Notes under the pieces: model-generated
Database searches by the model: none
The model's input: the letters and a program-made list of their open reading frames with translations, nothing else
Told to the model about the DNA's origin: nothing
Program-made: the position numbers and the translations under genes
In this document: positions 39,888 to 49,066 of the stretch, piece after piece
Layout: each line of letters starts with the position of its first letter
How positions within the stretch are numbered: position 1 is the first letter of the stretch
Source: Candidatus Woesearchaeota archaeon
GTDB taxonomy: Archaea; Nanobdellota; Nanobdellia; Woesearchaeales; JACJVW01
Direction of reading: 5' to 3'
DNA: 52,472 bases
Assembly (NCBI GenBank): GCA_020637435.1
Contig: JACJVW010000005.1
Location: 1-52,472 of the forward strand

Positions 39888-40893
39888 ATTAGCGCAAAGG
39901 TTCTTCGAATCGTATCTTGATGATAATAAGCTCAAGTACAAGGTAAAAGACAGCATCTATGTTGTTAAACTGGACAGAGACCATAAAAGATGGTGGGACA
40001 TGGCGGAGCTCAAATGTACCTTTGACCAGAGGACCGCCAAAGAGAAGAACATCCAACTCATGGGTGTAGGATCATTCATCTTCGATAGCATGGTCAGCAA
40101 ATACACTTCCGGTCTCAATCTCTCAAATCTCAGTTTACCGGAGCACAAGCAAGATCTTATTGAACTCAATGACCGGCTTGACGAACTGAGTAAAGGTTCG
40201 ACGTCCTATATGATAGAACCTGTGATAGGCTTTGGGTTCTACACTATGTTCGAAGTGGTCATCAGTGGCGCAAGTCAGACCGACAGATTCAATGTGCCTT
40301 TGCTCTTTGCCCAGGACCAAGTGTTCTCTGCTTTTGGTCTTGAACGCAACAAGTTCGAAGCGGTAGATATGCCTCTGAAGGATATCGACAAAGATATCGA
40401 AAAAGCTGTGGAGCATCTGCCCATCCATCTCAAGGCGCAGCTCGATGAGAAAGAGAAAGAGCATGATAAAGCGATGAACGGGCTCATCCGTATACAGGAC
40501 GAGCATGTGCAGTCGCAATATGACGAACTTAAGCAAAGTGAGGACAACCTCCAGTTCAAGATAGATGATGCCAAGAACCAGGTGCTTGATGCATCATCAT
40601 TCTCGCTCAAAGACAAATGGAATAGAAAAGTCAAAGAGCTTGAGAGAAAGCTTAAGCTGCTAGTGGACAAGAACAACGAAAAACGCAGAAAGATAAAAGA
40701 CGAATTCGACGCGCAGCAGACCACCCTAGACAGAAGGGAGCTATCCATCGACGCAAAACTCCTCGCGTACGCAAAGCTTGAATTCCCTCTCTTTACCGTC
40801 AAGTACGAAGATAGTGACAACTACTACTACATCCCTGCCCTAAGAAAATTCTTTCCGATGATAGCCGAACCAAAGGCGCCCAAAAATTTATAA
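39877..40893 (+). CDS. Coiled-coil partner of the SNF2 protein
   Basis: I do not recognise this 338-aa protein. Residues about 1-190 are mixed alpha/beta and about 195-290 form a long charged coiled coil (LKAQLDEKEKEHDKAM onward). A short C-terminal domain follows with a YYYIPALRKF stretch. It overlaps the helicase gene by 11 bp, so they are coexpressed and probably form one complex; some RapA-like proteins carry a comparable C-terminal extension in one chain. Confidence 0.6.
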   Translation: MDSELAQRFFESYLDDNKLKYKVKDSIYVVKLDRDHKRWWDMAELKCTFDQRTAKEKNIQLMGVGSFIFDSMVSKYTSGLNLSNLSLPEHKQDLIELNDRLDELSKGSTSYMIEPVIGFGFYTMFEVVISGASQTDRFNVPLLFAQDQVFSAFGLERNKFEAVDMPLKDIDKDIEKAVEHLPIHLKAQLDEKEKEHDKAMNGLIRIQDEHVQSQYDELKQSEDNLQFKIDDAKNQVLDASSFSLKDKWNRKVKELERKLKLLVDKNNEKRRKIKDEFDAQQTTLDRRELSIDAKLLAYAKLEFPLFTVKYEDSDNYYYIPALRKFFPMIAEPKAPKNL

Positions 40894-40917
40894 TCCATCT
40901 TATCAAATCTTTGATGT

Positions 40918-41601
40918 ATGAAGAAAGTCATCATCCTTATTCCTCCTTCAGAAGGCAAAGCCCCAGACGGTACAGGCAAGACACTCGAAGAGATCGGAGC
41001 CCCAAAACAATCAGTCCATATGATCCAGCGTCTCCAGAATTACGATGGAGACATGGAAAAACTTCTGGGTGTCAAAGGCAATGCGCTGGTAAAGGCAACA
41101 TCTGCAAACAACCTCCTGCTCTGCTCACCCACGCTTCCGGCAATTAAGCGATACACCGGAGTCGTATACGATGCACTTGACTACCCTACTCTTTCCAAAG
41201 AAGGAAAATCATTTTGCGATAGCCATGTGCGCATCATCTCGGGCTTATTTGGTCTCATCAGTCCAAAGGAGCGCATACCTGACTACAAGCTCAAGATAGA
41301 GAAGCTTAACGCAGCAGACTACTGGTGCCCTATAATAAAAGAGCGACTTGAGGGCTGCACCATCATCGACTTACTCCCTCATGCGCATAAAAAAGCGGTC
41401 GGCATTTTGAATCGAATAGAGGTTGATTTCATCATAGAAAAAGCCGGAAAGCGCACGCCAGCAGGTCATCACGGCAAGCATATCAAGGGCAGATTTATCA
41501 GGTTTCTCTGCGAAAAGCAGATCACTGACCCAAAAGACTTCAAGCGCTTTAAAGAAGAAGGATTTGCCTGGGACGGTAAGAATTTCATCCTCAATACATA
41601 A
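40918..41601 (+). CDS. yaaA: YaaA-family protein (peroxide-stress protein)
   Basis: Motifs IPPSEGKAP, RYTGVVYDALDYPTL, ISGLFGLISPKERIPDYKL and DLLPHAHKKAV match YaaA. E. coli YaaA lowers free iron and protects DNA during peroxide stress. A TATA-like ATTTATAAT lies about 27 bp upstream, inside the end of the previous gene, so it has its own promoter. Confidence 0.9.
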   Translation: MKKVIILIPPSEGKAPDGTGKTLEEIGAPKQSVHMIQRLQNYDGDMEKLLGVKGNALVKATSANNLLLCSPTLPAIKRYTGVVYDALDYPTLSKEGKSFCDSHVRIISGLFGLISPKERIPDYKLKIEKLNAADYWCPIIKERLEGCTIIDLLPHAHKKAVGILNRIEVDFIIEKAGKRTPAGHHGKHIKGRFIRFLCEKQITDPKDFKRFKEEGFAWDGKNFILNT

Positions 41602-41681
41602 ATGCATTTCATTTAACCATTCTTCAATGGTAGCAAATCAGAAACTTTAAATATGGTTCTGTTCACCCTGTTTCTACAGCA

Positions 41682-43625
41682 ATGGCCGCATATGAAGGAG
41701 AACCTTTGAAGCGAGAACTCGGCGATGATACGCTGGCACTTCTTTCTCAGAATGTACAATCAAAGACAGTGAACGCTCTTGAAGAGCTGGTGGCGAATTC
41801 CTGGGATGCAGATGCGACAAAGGTAGTTATCACCTATGATCCTGCACGTGGAACGTACGCACAGTTTGACAACGGACACGGTATGAGTCCTGACGATCTA
41901 AGGAACTTCTACAGGGTAGGAAGCAGCATCAAGCGGGAAGGAACCTCCCCCGGTGGACGAAGATTCATCGGAAAATTCGGTGTGGGAACTCTCAACCTTG
42001 AGAGCCTTACCAAAGCTTATACATTGCAGACTCAGGATGGGCAGGTAAAATCGACTGTGCCTGAAGTCTTTGAGGGATTGCTTGATAAAGATAAGGAAAT
42101 AATTCCCACTCACGAAGAGCATATAAGCGAAGTCAGGGGAACACGTATCGAGATGGAGCAGGTCCATTTCCGTGAGGGTCCAAGTTTCAGTATTCGTAGG
42201 CTAAAGTCCGCTCTAAGATGGGACTTTATGTACACCTTCTCAGATATGGAAGTCATAGTCAACGGAGAAAAGTTAGATGCCCCAAGCGTGCAAGGTTTGC
42301 TTTTCGACTATTACGATACGGGAAGAAAGATGGGCGAAGTTTCCGGAAAGATCTATTACACGGAGAAACCTTCTCAGAATGCAGGTATCCATATCTACGT
42401 GAACAAACGCAGAGTAGGCAACGGTGAGGAATTGCTCAATTATGTCAATAGCGCGCTTTCCATGCAGAAACATATCGTGGCATTTCTCGATGCACCCGGA
42501 TTGGAACAGGCCATTCAAGTCAATCGTGAGAGATTTGTGGATGACCATCCGGCAGTGGAAGAGCTCAGAAGATCGCTTAAACAAAGGATGCAACCCATAA
42601 GAAGCTATGTGGAGAAACACATAGTCCCCCGAAGGAAGACGGGATTTAGCGGAAATCTCGAAAGGATGTGCGAAGCGGTCCGCCGTGACATAGTCAAGAT
42701 ACCTGGAATCAAGCGCAATCTCCGGGTTACCATGGGCGATATAGACGGGGACGACAAAGGGGCCCCATTCTCTTCATCGGAGCCGGGATATTATGATAGT
42801 GACCTAAGGATTCTTGAACTCAATCCTGAATATGCCCCCTTGCGGATAACACCTACGACTAAACCAAAAGAGTTGCAGATGAATATGCTCCACGCTGCTG
42901 TGGATGCGATAGCGCTGAGCAACAATGCAAGCTTATCTTCATTTATTGATGCCAGAGAAGATATGTGGGGGCACATCATTCCGGAAATACGACGTGATTT
43001 GCAGCAAATGGATCCCATACCTGTGTTCGGTACCCGGCTGTATACCAAAAGTGAGCTTGCCAACGAAGTTGGACTTTCCAAAGGAGGTTTGAATCAGCTC
43101 ATCCATGCCGAACTGCTTCCCAGCACCGAGTTCATAGCTGGTACTTACTGGAATGATATTGAGCATCAGGTGCGCGACCATGTGACGCTTTATGATATTG
43201 CTGTAATGGCTGACGAGCCAAACCCGACTGCAGTCATTGACAGGTATATGCGTCTGATCGAAAATGCTGGTGAAGCTGCAGAGCCATTCGTACGCAGAGT
43301 TGGCTTGAATGGCAAGTCATGTGTTCTTATTCACTCAGGCAATGCGCAATATTTCTCGAAAGCCTTCAGTATCCCTATCACAAAGGCAAACAGAGCGGAC
43401 TACAATCCTGCGGTCGTGTTTCAGATGATATCTGATGAGCTTTTGACTAGAGAGGAGGTCGGTAGGCGATACAATCTTGGCGAAGCAAATCTGCGAAGGC
43501 TTACCCACTTCGGAAGGGAGAATGATATTGAGATCCGCACAGAAAGAGATGGAAAAGATATTCTCTACAATATCCGTGATGTAAATCTTGTCCTACAACG
43601 CATGATTTCAGAAAAAGCCCTATGA
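41682..43625 (+). CDS. GHKL ATPase with C-terminal helix-turn-helix domains
   Basis: The N-terminal ~250 residues are a GHKL ATPase: LEELVANSWDADA (N-box, catalytic Glu and Mg-binding Asn at 34-39), DNGHGM (63-68), and GKFGVG (97-102), followed by a MutL/MORC/HSP90-like S5-fold segment. Two winged-helix or MerR-like regions come later: YTKSELANEVGLSKGGLNQL near residue 440 and REEVGRRYNLGEANLRRL near 605. ATP-driven dimer closure linked to DNA binding is likely, as in MORC-type proteins; the biological role is unknown. 647 aa. Confidence 0.75.
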   Translation: MAAYEGEPLKRELGDDTLALLSQNVQSKTVNALEELVANSWDADATKVVITYDPARGTYAQFDNGHGMSPDDLRNFYRVGSSIKREGTSPGGRRFIGKFGVGTLNLESLTKAYTLQTQDGQVKSTVPEVFEGLLDKDKEIIPTHEEHISEVRGTRIEMEQVHFREGPSFSIRRLKSALRWDFMYTFSDMEVIVNGEKLDAPSVQGLLFDYYDTGRKMGEVSGKIYYTEKPSQNAGIHIYVNKRRVGNGEELLNYVNSALSMQKHIVAFLDAPGLEQAIQVNRERFVDDHPAVEELRRSLKQRMQPIRSYVEKHIVPRRKTGFSGNLERMCEAVRRDIVKIPGIKRNLRVTMGDIDGDDKGAPFSSSEPGYYDSDLRILELNPEYAPLRITPTTKPKELQMNMLHAAVDAIALSNNASLSSFIDAREDMWGHIIPEIRRDLQQMDPIPVFGTRLYTKSELANEVGLSKGGLNQLIHAELLPSTEFIAGTYWNDIEHQVRDHVTLYDIAVMADEPNPTAVIDRYMRLIENAGEAAEPFVRRVGLNGKSCVLIHSGNAQYFSKAFSIPITKANRADYNPAVVFQMISDELLTREEVGRRYNLGEANLRRLTHFGRENDIEIRTERDGKDILYNIRDVNLVLQRMISEKAL

Positions 43626-43666
43626 CTGCATAAATTATATTAATCGTCAGTCCTTCATACTTCTCT

Positions 43667-44482
43667 ATGTCCTTCACGCACAATATCGACCCCATACTTT
43701 TCTCCATACCGATAGGCAGACTCCTGGGAAATGACGTGAGTCTGGACATTTACTACTATGGGATTATCTATTTGCTCGGTTTCATCGTGGCCTACTTTGT
43801 TCTTGACCAGTATAGGAAAGCAGGTAAGATACAAGCTTCGCGTGACGTGCTTGAAGCGTATATCTTCTGGATGATGGTCGGTGTCATCATCGGAGCAAGG
43901 ATCATCCATGTTCTATTCTGGCATCCCTCTTACTATTTTGCGGACCCAATCAAGATTCTGTATCTCTGGCAAGGAGGTCTAGCATTCCATGGTGGCTTAC
44001 TTGGAGCTATAATAGTCACCATTATCTATGCCAAAAAAATGAATCTCTCTGTCATGCAGCTTGCGGATATTATAGTCCTGCCAACCACGCTCATGCTCGC
44101 GTTTGGCCGTATAGCCAATTTCATAAACGCTGAACTCTGGGGAACAAAAACCTCAGTGCCTTGGTGCGTGGAATTTCCAAGAGCAGATGGCTGCAGGCAT
44201 CCCTCTCAGATCTACGGTGCTATTAGTAGATTCATCATATTCGGTCTGCTCTATCTGCTTTCAAAAAAGGAGCACAAGGACGGATTTTTGTTCTGGAATT
44301 TTGTCTTCTGGATGGGATTGGCCCGGTTCATCGTGGATTTTTTCAGGGAAGATCCAAGACTGCTTCTGCTTACTGCAGGACAATGGCTAAGTACAATCAT
44401 GATAGCGCTTGGAGCGTTTATCCTATTCAAAGAACACCTAAGCACTTCTAAAACGGTGAAGAAAACTCACAAGCAATTCTAG
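43667..44482 (+). CDS. lgt: Lgt, prolipoprotein diacylglyceryl transferase
   Basis: The 271-aa membrane protein has the Lgt signature GRIANFINAELWG (R148 to G159) and GGLAFHGG with His108. HPSQIYGA (178-185) corresponds to the HPxQLYE motif. Lgt transfers diacylglycerol from phospholipid to the lipobox cysteine of lipoproteins. It is normally a bacterial enzyme. The window encodes two lipobox proteins, which makes a functional archaeal lipidation pathway plausible, although archaeal lipids are ether-linked and the donor would have to be one of these. Its 3' end overlaps the opposing gene by 45 bp. Confidence 0.9.
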   Translation: MSFTHNIDPILFSIPIGRLLGNDVSLDIYYYGIIYLLGFIVAYFVLDQYRKAGKIQASRDVLEAYIFWMMVGVIIGARIIHVLFWHPSYYFADPIKILYLWQGGLAFHGGLLGAIIVTIIYAKKMNLSVMQLADIIVLPTTLMLAFGRIANFINAELWGTKTSVPWCVEFPRADGCRHPSQIYGAISRFIIFGLLYLLSKKEHKDGFLFWNFVFWMGLARFIVDFFREDPRLLLLTAGQWLSTIMIALGAFILFKEHLSTSKTVKKTHKQF

Positions 44483-45025
44483 CATCTGTTTATGCACAGC
44501 GGTGTCGTAGCTCATATTGTCTAGTGACAGAGTGAACGTCATAGGATGTACTTCGTGATCATCACCAGTAGCCAGTTCCGTTACGAATTCAATGCTGAAA
44601 GGTTCCTGCATTTTTAGAAGTTTTTGCTGCAGGTCTTTTGAGAATAATTTCTTTACGAATCCATCCTCGATTCCTGCAATTGAGAAGCGTTCATCAAATT
44701 GGGTGTTTCCCAGTTTTACTTCATGAAAACCACCGCTGGGTGAACTGCCAGTCCTTGCTCGCAGTCCGAATTGGTAAGCGCTGTATGCCTTGATAGAAAA
44801 GGTTCCGCACACCTGCTTTGCGGGTCCTGAACCTTCCACACCAAGTCTGACCGAGTCATCACCATAGTTCATCTCAATATGTGAATATGCTCCCTTGTGA
44901 TAAACAATATCCGGACGGTGCGCAAGTCGCTTAAGCGCCCTATTGAACCTTTGTCTTCGCACGCGCAAGAAACCGTAGAGCGCTCCTCCTAGAGCACTTG
45001 CCCCCAGCATAACCTCAATCAGCAT
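44438..45025 (-). CDS. Signal-anchored protein with unknown globular domain
   Basis: From ATG 45025 the protein is 195 aa with one N-terminal hydrophobic segment (MLIEVMLGASALGG onward) and a C-terminal beta-rich domain. I do not recognise it. TATA-like AATTATAAAAAG is about 25-30 bp upstream of this ATG, which argues against the longer frame to 45130. It overlaps lgt head to tail by 45 bp. Confidence 0.5.
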   Translation of the reverse strand: MLIEVMLGASALGGALYGFLRVRRQRFNRALKRLAHRPDIVYHKGAYSHIEMNYGDDSVRLGVEGSGPAKQVCGTFSIKAYSAYQFGLRARTGSSPSGGFHEVKLGNTQFDERFSIAGIEDGFVKKLFSKDLQQKLLKMQEPFSIEFVTELATGDDHEVHPMTFTLSLDNMSYDTAVHKQMLELLVSFLHRFRSA

Positions 45026-45181
45026 AGCTAAAAAACCGTGCTCACTCTTTTTATAATTAACGACACAGTATCGCATAGTTGCATAAACAAAATTAGCCAT
45101 ATTGGTCATCAATATACAGCGATTGAGCATCGATCTGTTGTGGGCAAAATATTAAAAACCACACTCCAACATATCTCGACC

Positions 45182-45343
45182 ATGGAACCAAAAACGGTGG
45201 AAGAAGATCTTGCCTCACTAAAAGAGGAGGACCTGCGCGAGCCTTCACATATGCCCAAAATCATAAGTCGGGCGATCCTCTGGCTAGTCATCCTGCTTTT
45301 TATCGGTTGGACCGTCTACATCGCTCTAATCTTTGCCTTCTAA
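45182..45343 (+). CDS. Small single-helix membrane protein
   Basis: From ATG 45182 this is a 53-aa protein: an acidic N-terminal half (EEDLASLKEEDLRE) and one C-terminal hydrophobic helix. The longer frame from 45038 starts in an unlikely hydrophilic stretch. It converges with the Lrp gene (18-bp overlap). Unknown function. Confidence 0.4.
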   Translation: MEPKTVEEDLASLKEEDLREPSHMPKIISRAILWLVILLFIGWTVYIALIFAF

Positions 45344-46309
45344 TCTCATGACCTTATCGACAAGATTCAGATCGTCATTTCCCTCTTCGGTAACAAGCAG
45401 CGTATCGAAGTTTTTAATAGTCTTTGGAAACTCATCCCTTAGCTCGGTGAGAAGAGTACAGAGATTACGGTAAGTATCTATCTCTATCTCAAGCTCAAGC
45501 TGCCACGGACCTACGCAGGAGATGACAGCTACCACATGGCCGTTCTTGCGCAGGAACTCATAGATTGACGGCATCTCTTCACTACCTGGATTATGCAGAT
45601 AGACAAGCACCTTATAGAATTCATATCCGACTTTAGTCATATCGATGCTGGGTCTGTAGTACACAATGATGCCCTGCTTGATAAGTTCCTTGAGCCGGTG
45701 CTGTATAGTCTTGATATGCCTGTCCAGTTTCTGGCAGAGTTGAGCGTATTGCTGCCGTGAGTCTTCTGAGACCTCTTTAAGCAGTTCGATGTCGTGCTTG
45801 CTAAGCTCTGTATCCTTTGGAGCCTGTTGGAAAGATGTCCCTATCATCTTGGACCTGGTGCCAAGCAGATAACCCCTGGTGTGATACTCAAAACTTACAT
45901 TGATAAGGATCGCGCTGTCAGAAATATGCTCAGGGAAAGTATTCTGCAACCTTGAAAGAAATTCATGGAACTGATGAGGGGTCTTGGCAAGGACGCAAAG
46001 CACCACATCATAAGAACCGGTGCATTTTGAGAACCACCAGATCTCTGGTGCCTGACCGAACCAGCGGTACATCTGTTCTTTGTGGCTACGAAGCGTGAGC
46101 CATACTTTCCAGACAGTATAGCCAAATTTTGAAGGATCGAGGAGCGCATAGTACCCGCGTACAACTTTCTCGGACAAAAGCTTGTGCAGTCTGTATTCAA
46201 CAACTGACCTGGATATCTTGCCCTTTCTGGACATATCAGAGACAGCCATCCGGGCATTGGACTCCAGCAGTGAGAGAATTTTTCGGTCTGTCTTATCAAT
46301 TTTTGTCAT
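45326..46309 (-). CDS. Tandem Lrp/AsnC-type regulator
   Basis: The 327-aa protein contains two Lrp units: HTH near residues 10-50 (TDRKILSLLESNARM, RSVVEYRLHKL) with a RAM domain, then a second HTH near 175-215 and a second RAM. Single Lrp proteins are ~150 aa, so this is a duplication-fusion form common in archaea. It responds to amino acids or related metabolites and is divergent from the SAM-hydrolase-like gene, which it may control. Confidence 0.85.
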   Translation of the reverse strand: MTKIDKTDRKILSLLESNARMAVSDMSRKGKISRSVVEYRLHKLLSEKVVRGYYALLDPSKFGYTVWKVWLTLRSHKEQMYRWFGQAPEIWWFSKCTGSYDVVLCVLAKTPHQFHEFLSRLQNTFPEHISDSAILINVSFEYHTRGYLLGTRSKMIGTSFQQAPKDTELSKHDIELLKEVSEDSRQQYAQLCQKLDRHIKTIQHRLKELIKQGIIVYYRPSIDMTKVGYEFYKVLVYLHNPGSEEMPSIYEFLRKNGHVVAVISCVGPWQLELEIEIDTYRNLCTLLTELRDEFPKTIKNFDTLLVTEEGNDDLNLVDKVMRLEGKD

Positions 46310-46356
46310 TTTGACTTCTAGTTTATGCCAATTATCACAAAAAGAGTTCCAACACT

Positions 46357-46366
46357 ATTATAAAAG
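46357..46366 (+). promoter_or_regulatory. TATA box before the SAM-hydrolase-like gene
   Basis: ATTATAAAAG gives a start site near 46388, so either the TTG at 46413 or the ATG at 46443 would have a short leader. Confidence 0.45.
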
Positions 46367-46442
46367 GGTTTGTATGCATAGAATCAAGTGAGCAGGCTCA
46401 ATAGAACAAGGTTTGCGACACAATGACAATTGCAGTGAAAAT

Positions 46443-47912
46443 ATGCTTGAAGATAAAGTACGCCATCTCTACCGCAACGACAACAAAGGGACAGATATCG
46501 ACTGGCTTCTCATAACGGATTTTGGAGATAGGTATTCTGGTGCGACAATAGCGTCTGCGGCAACGTTGGTCGCTGGGCACAACAATAAGCATAACACAGA
46601 TTATCGTCTGCGGCCGACTGTCCTTAAACCCTATCCTTCTTTTGATATCCAGCACGCGGCAACTCAGGTGAAGCAGGACCTCGATCGAGCGCTTAGGGAA
46701 AAGGGAAACAATTACCCCCTTTATGTCACCTTTGTGGTCGATCCTGAAAAAGACAGGAAAAATGTGCTGACTGAGTGGAATAAGGATGGCACACCTGTCT
46801 TCATAGCGCATCCAGACCATGGACAGATCACTCAGCTGCTCGATGATCCTCACTGGTCGCTCAAAGGGGCGGTCGAGATAGATAAGCATCGTATCATCCC
46901 TGATAGTGAAATAGCCCACGAACGCTATCAGTTGTGGGATGGGCACGCAGCATACGCTCCGGCAGCTGTCGTAGCGGCTTTGCATTCGGGCATACTTGCG
47001 GCAGGAGAACTCAAAGACTACCTAAGAAGGTACACAGACCGTACTTCAAATATTGCTGAGCTTGAATCTGTTCCTGTGCATCAGCAACTGACGCAGCGTG
47101 CCATATTCCCTGGTGGCGACCACCGTCGAAACCGGTTGGTACACTACATAGGAAATAACTTCGAAGGTTTCATAGAGCATTTCCCTGATTCCATATTTTG
47201 TGATGAATTCATCACCTATGAGTCCGTTAAGGATTGGTATGCGGCAGGGTACAATATCAACTTTGCAGGAATCAATATCTTCAGAGATGCGGATGTCGAT
47301 CACCTTATAGTGTATGATGCGCCTGGAGAGCAGTTGGTCGCTGATCTAGATACCGGGAGTGATGCAAGGATTAGGTTAGTGACCCCGAACAATGAATCAG
47401 CAAGCCTTCTTGTAGATGCATACCCTATCTCCCGTTATGACATAGTTCCCGGTCAGTTGAAAGGGAATTACGGTCCAAGAATATTTGCGAACAACGGAAA
47501 AGTCCGGACCAACGGAGCATACAAGGTGCATGAGCACGGTGACACATACAATGCACCGGTACTAAGTGGAGACGGTAACGGCAATATCGTCGTGCGGTTT
47601 AATCCGTATGCGTTGGGGATCGCGTACGATGAAGTGGAGGCCATTAAAGTCACACAAAAAGGTAAAGATCTCGGGATATTCGTCGTACAGAAAGATTATT
47701 CAGACCGGGCAGGTCTCTTGCACTACGCAGGTTCCCCTGTGGGCGCTATCCTCAATCCAGCTCACTGCGGTGTGGATGAGCATGGGGAGCACATCGCTAC
47801 CAGAAGACCGAATCTTGAGCTTTTTGTTCCTTCTGGTTCGATGCAGTCCCTGTACGCTTCGCAGGGCGTGTATCTAACACAGGGAGACCGTCTTGACCTT
47901 AAGCTTCTTTAA
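46443..47912 (+). CDS. SAM hydroxide adenosyltransferase-like (DUF62) protein with large C-terminal extension
   Basis: The N-terminal ~200 residues follow the SAM hydrolase family order: LLITDFGD, then FDIQHA (like the DIxH segment), TFVVDPEKDR (like VVDPGVGTxRR), PVFIAHPDHGQIT (like PDNGLL) and WDGHAAYAPAAVVAAL (like HGRDxFAP). Known members turn SAM plus water into adenosine and methionine. Here the HGRD motif is changed to DGHAA and the protein is about 489 aa, nearly twice the usual length; residues from ~250 form an unrecognised beta-rich region. The start is uncertain (ATG 46443 or TTG 46413). Function is therefore an inference from fold, not from a complete active site. Confidence 0.55.
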   Translation: MLEDKVRHLYRNDNKGTDIDWLLITDFGDRYSGATIASAATLVAGHNNKHNTDYRLRPTVLKPYPSFDIQHAATQVKQDLDRALREKGNNYPLYVTFVVDPEKDRKNVLTEWNKDGTPVFIAHPDHGQITQLLDDPHWSLKGAVEIDKHRIIPDSEIAHERYQLWDGHAAYAPAAVVAALHSGILAAGELKDYLRRYTDRTSNIAELESVPVHQQLTQRAIFPGGDHRRNRLVHYIGNNFEGFIEHFPDSIFCDEFITYESVKDWYAAGYNINFAGINIFRDADVDHLIVYDAPGEQLVADLDTGSDARIRLVTPNNESASLLVDAYPISRYDIVPGQLKGNYGPRIFANNGKVRTNGAYKVHEHGDTYNAPVLSGDGNGNIVVRFNPYALGIAYDEVEAIKVTQKGKDLGIFVVQKDYSDRAGLLHYAGSPVGAILNPAHCGVDEHGEHIATRRPNLELFVPSGSMQSLYASQGVYLTQGDRLDLKLL

Positions 47913-48372
47913 GAAGCGTCTTCAGTTTTCCTTTGACTGCATCTATATGCCCGTCAACCTTGACGCTCTTCCATCGATAAGCAACTCTGCCTTGAGGATC
48001 TATGATGAACGTTGATCTGACTATACCCATGTATTCTTTGCCGTAATTCTTCTTAAGCTGCCAAACACCGAATGCTTCCGACATCTTGTGCTCGACATCA
48101 GCAAGAAGAGTTATCTGCAGCTTGTGCTTCTCTGTGAATCGGCAGTGACTCTCCTGACCATCAGGGCTCACACCTATGACCTCAACATCCCTTCCTGTAA
48201 ACCATCTCAGACTTTCAGTGAAACTAATCGCTTCTCTGGTGCACCCGGGTGTATTATCCTTCGGGTAGAAATAGACGACCATCCATCGTCCTTTGTATTG
48301 TGATGATTTGACAATCTGTCCATCCTTATCCGGTAATGCAAATACCGGAGCTTTTTCTCCTGCTTCAACCAT
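47899..48372 (-). CDS. Peroxiredoxin, BCP/PrxQ type
   Basis: The peroxidatic cysteine lies in YPKDNTPGCTREA (Cys44). The typical resolving cysteine five residues later is absent, so another cysteine (Cys80 region) or an external thiol must resolve. It reduces peroxides using thioredoxin, for which trxB supplies the reductase. AGGTGA five bases upstream fixes the ATG at 48372. It overlaps the SAM-hydrolase-like gene by 14 bp at their 3' ends. Confidence 0.9.
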   Translation of the reverse strand: MVEAGEKAPVFALPDKDGQIVKSSQYKGRWMVVYFYPKDNTPGCTREAISFTESLRWFTGRDVEVIGVSPDGQESHCRFTEKHKLQITLLADVEHKMSEAFGVWQLKKNYGKEYMGIVRSTFIIDPQGRVAYRWKSVKVDGHIDAVKGKLKTLLKEA

Positions 48373-48441
48373 TGGTCTCACCTAAAATACGACAAAAAAG
48401 TATCCTTTATGAAATTTGTGTTAAGGAAATCATCCAGGTTT

Positions 48442-48972
48442 TCAGACAGAAGCGCAGGGTACGACAATATAGTCACAACTCCTATTGATGCCAAGGTCTA
48501 TCTTCAACTCAAAATCATCGGCTATGCTGCTACCTTGCCCAAGGCGAACTCCCAGTACTTTCTGGTCTGCATCGTACCTCATCCTGCCTGCAGCATACAT
48601 CCAGTCGTCCCTCGTCCATCTCTCAGCTATTATTTTACCGCCATCGGCTTCCTGGACCAGGTAAAACTGAACCCTGTGGTAATCTTGATAATCATTCCAG
48701 TCCCATTTGCGCATCTGGTGATGAGATATCTCTACACCGTAAAGTACAAAAGAAGTCTCTTCACCTGTAATCGTGTCCAATTCCCTTGCTATAAGGGTCC
48801 AACCAGAATCGCTGGGATCCCAAATAGTAGTTTGGTTACCATACAAAATATCTTGTTCCATGGAGCTCAGATAAATCTCAAGTAATGCTTGACCTTCTTT
48901 TGAATCATATTCTGTGATAACAAAGCTATTGCAGCCGGTCAAGAGTAATAGAAGCACCAACCATCTCATCAT
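48442..48972 (-). CDS. Second lipobox lipoprotein
   Basis: MMRWLVLLLLLTGC is a short signal with a lipobox (LLTGC). The mature 160 residues are beta-rich with Trp-rich segments (TIWDPSDSGWTL, WDWNDYQDY) and no recognised family. Like the lipoprotein at 3016-3786, it should be lipid-anchored outside the cell, given Lgt. It may have its own promoter; no neighbour is functionally related. Confidence 0.6.
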   Translation of the reverse strand: MMRWLVLLLLLTGCNSFVITEYDSKEGQALLEIYLSSMEQDILYGNQTTIWDPSDSGWTLIARELDTITGEETSFVLYGVEISHHQMRKWDWNDYQDYHRVQFYLVQEADGGKIIAERWTRDDWMYAAGRMRYDADQKVLGVRLGQGSSIADDFELKIDLGINRSCDYIVVPCASV

Positions 48973-49066
48973 GTCAACATCATCTTCGCAACTATAATAA
49001 TCTTAGTATTCCTCACAACTCTGAGTAGTACAAATCTTTATTAACCTCTCATCTGTACATCTCTCT

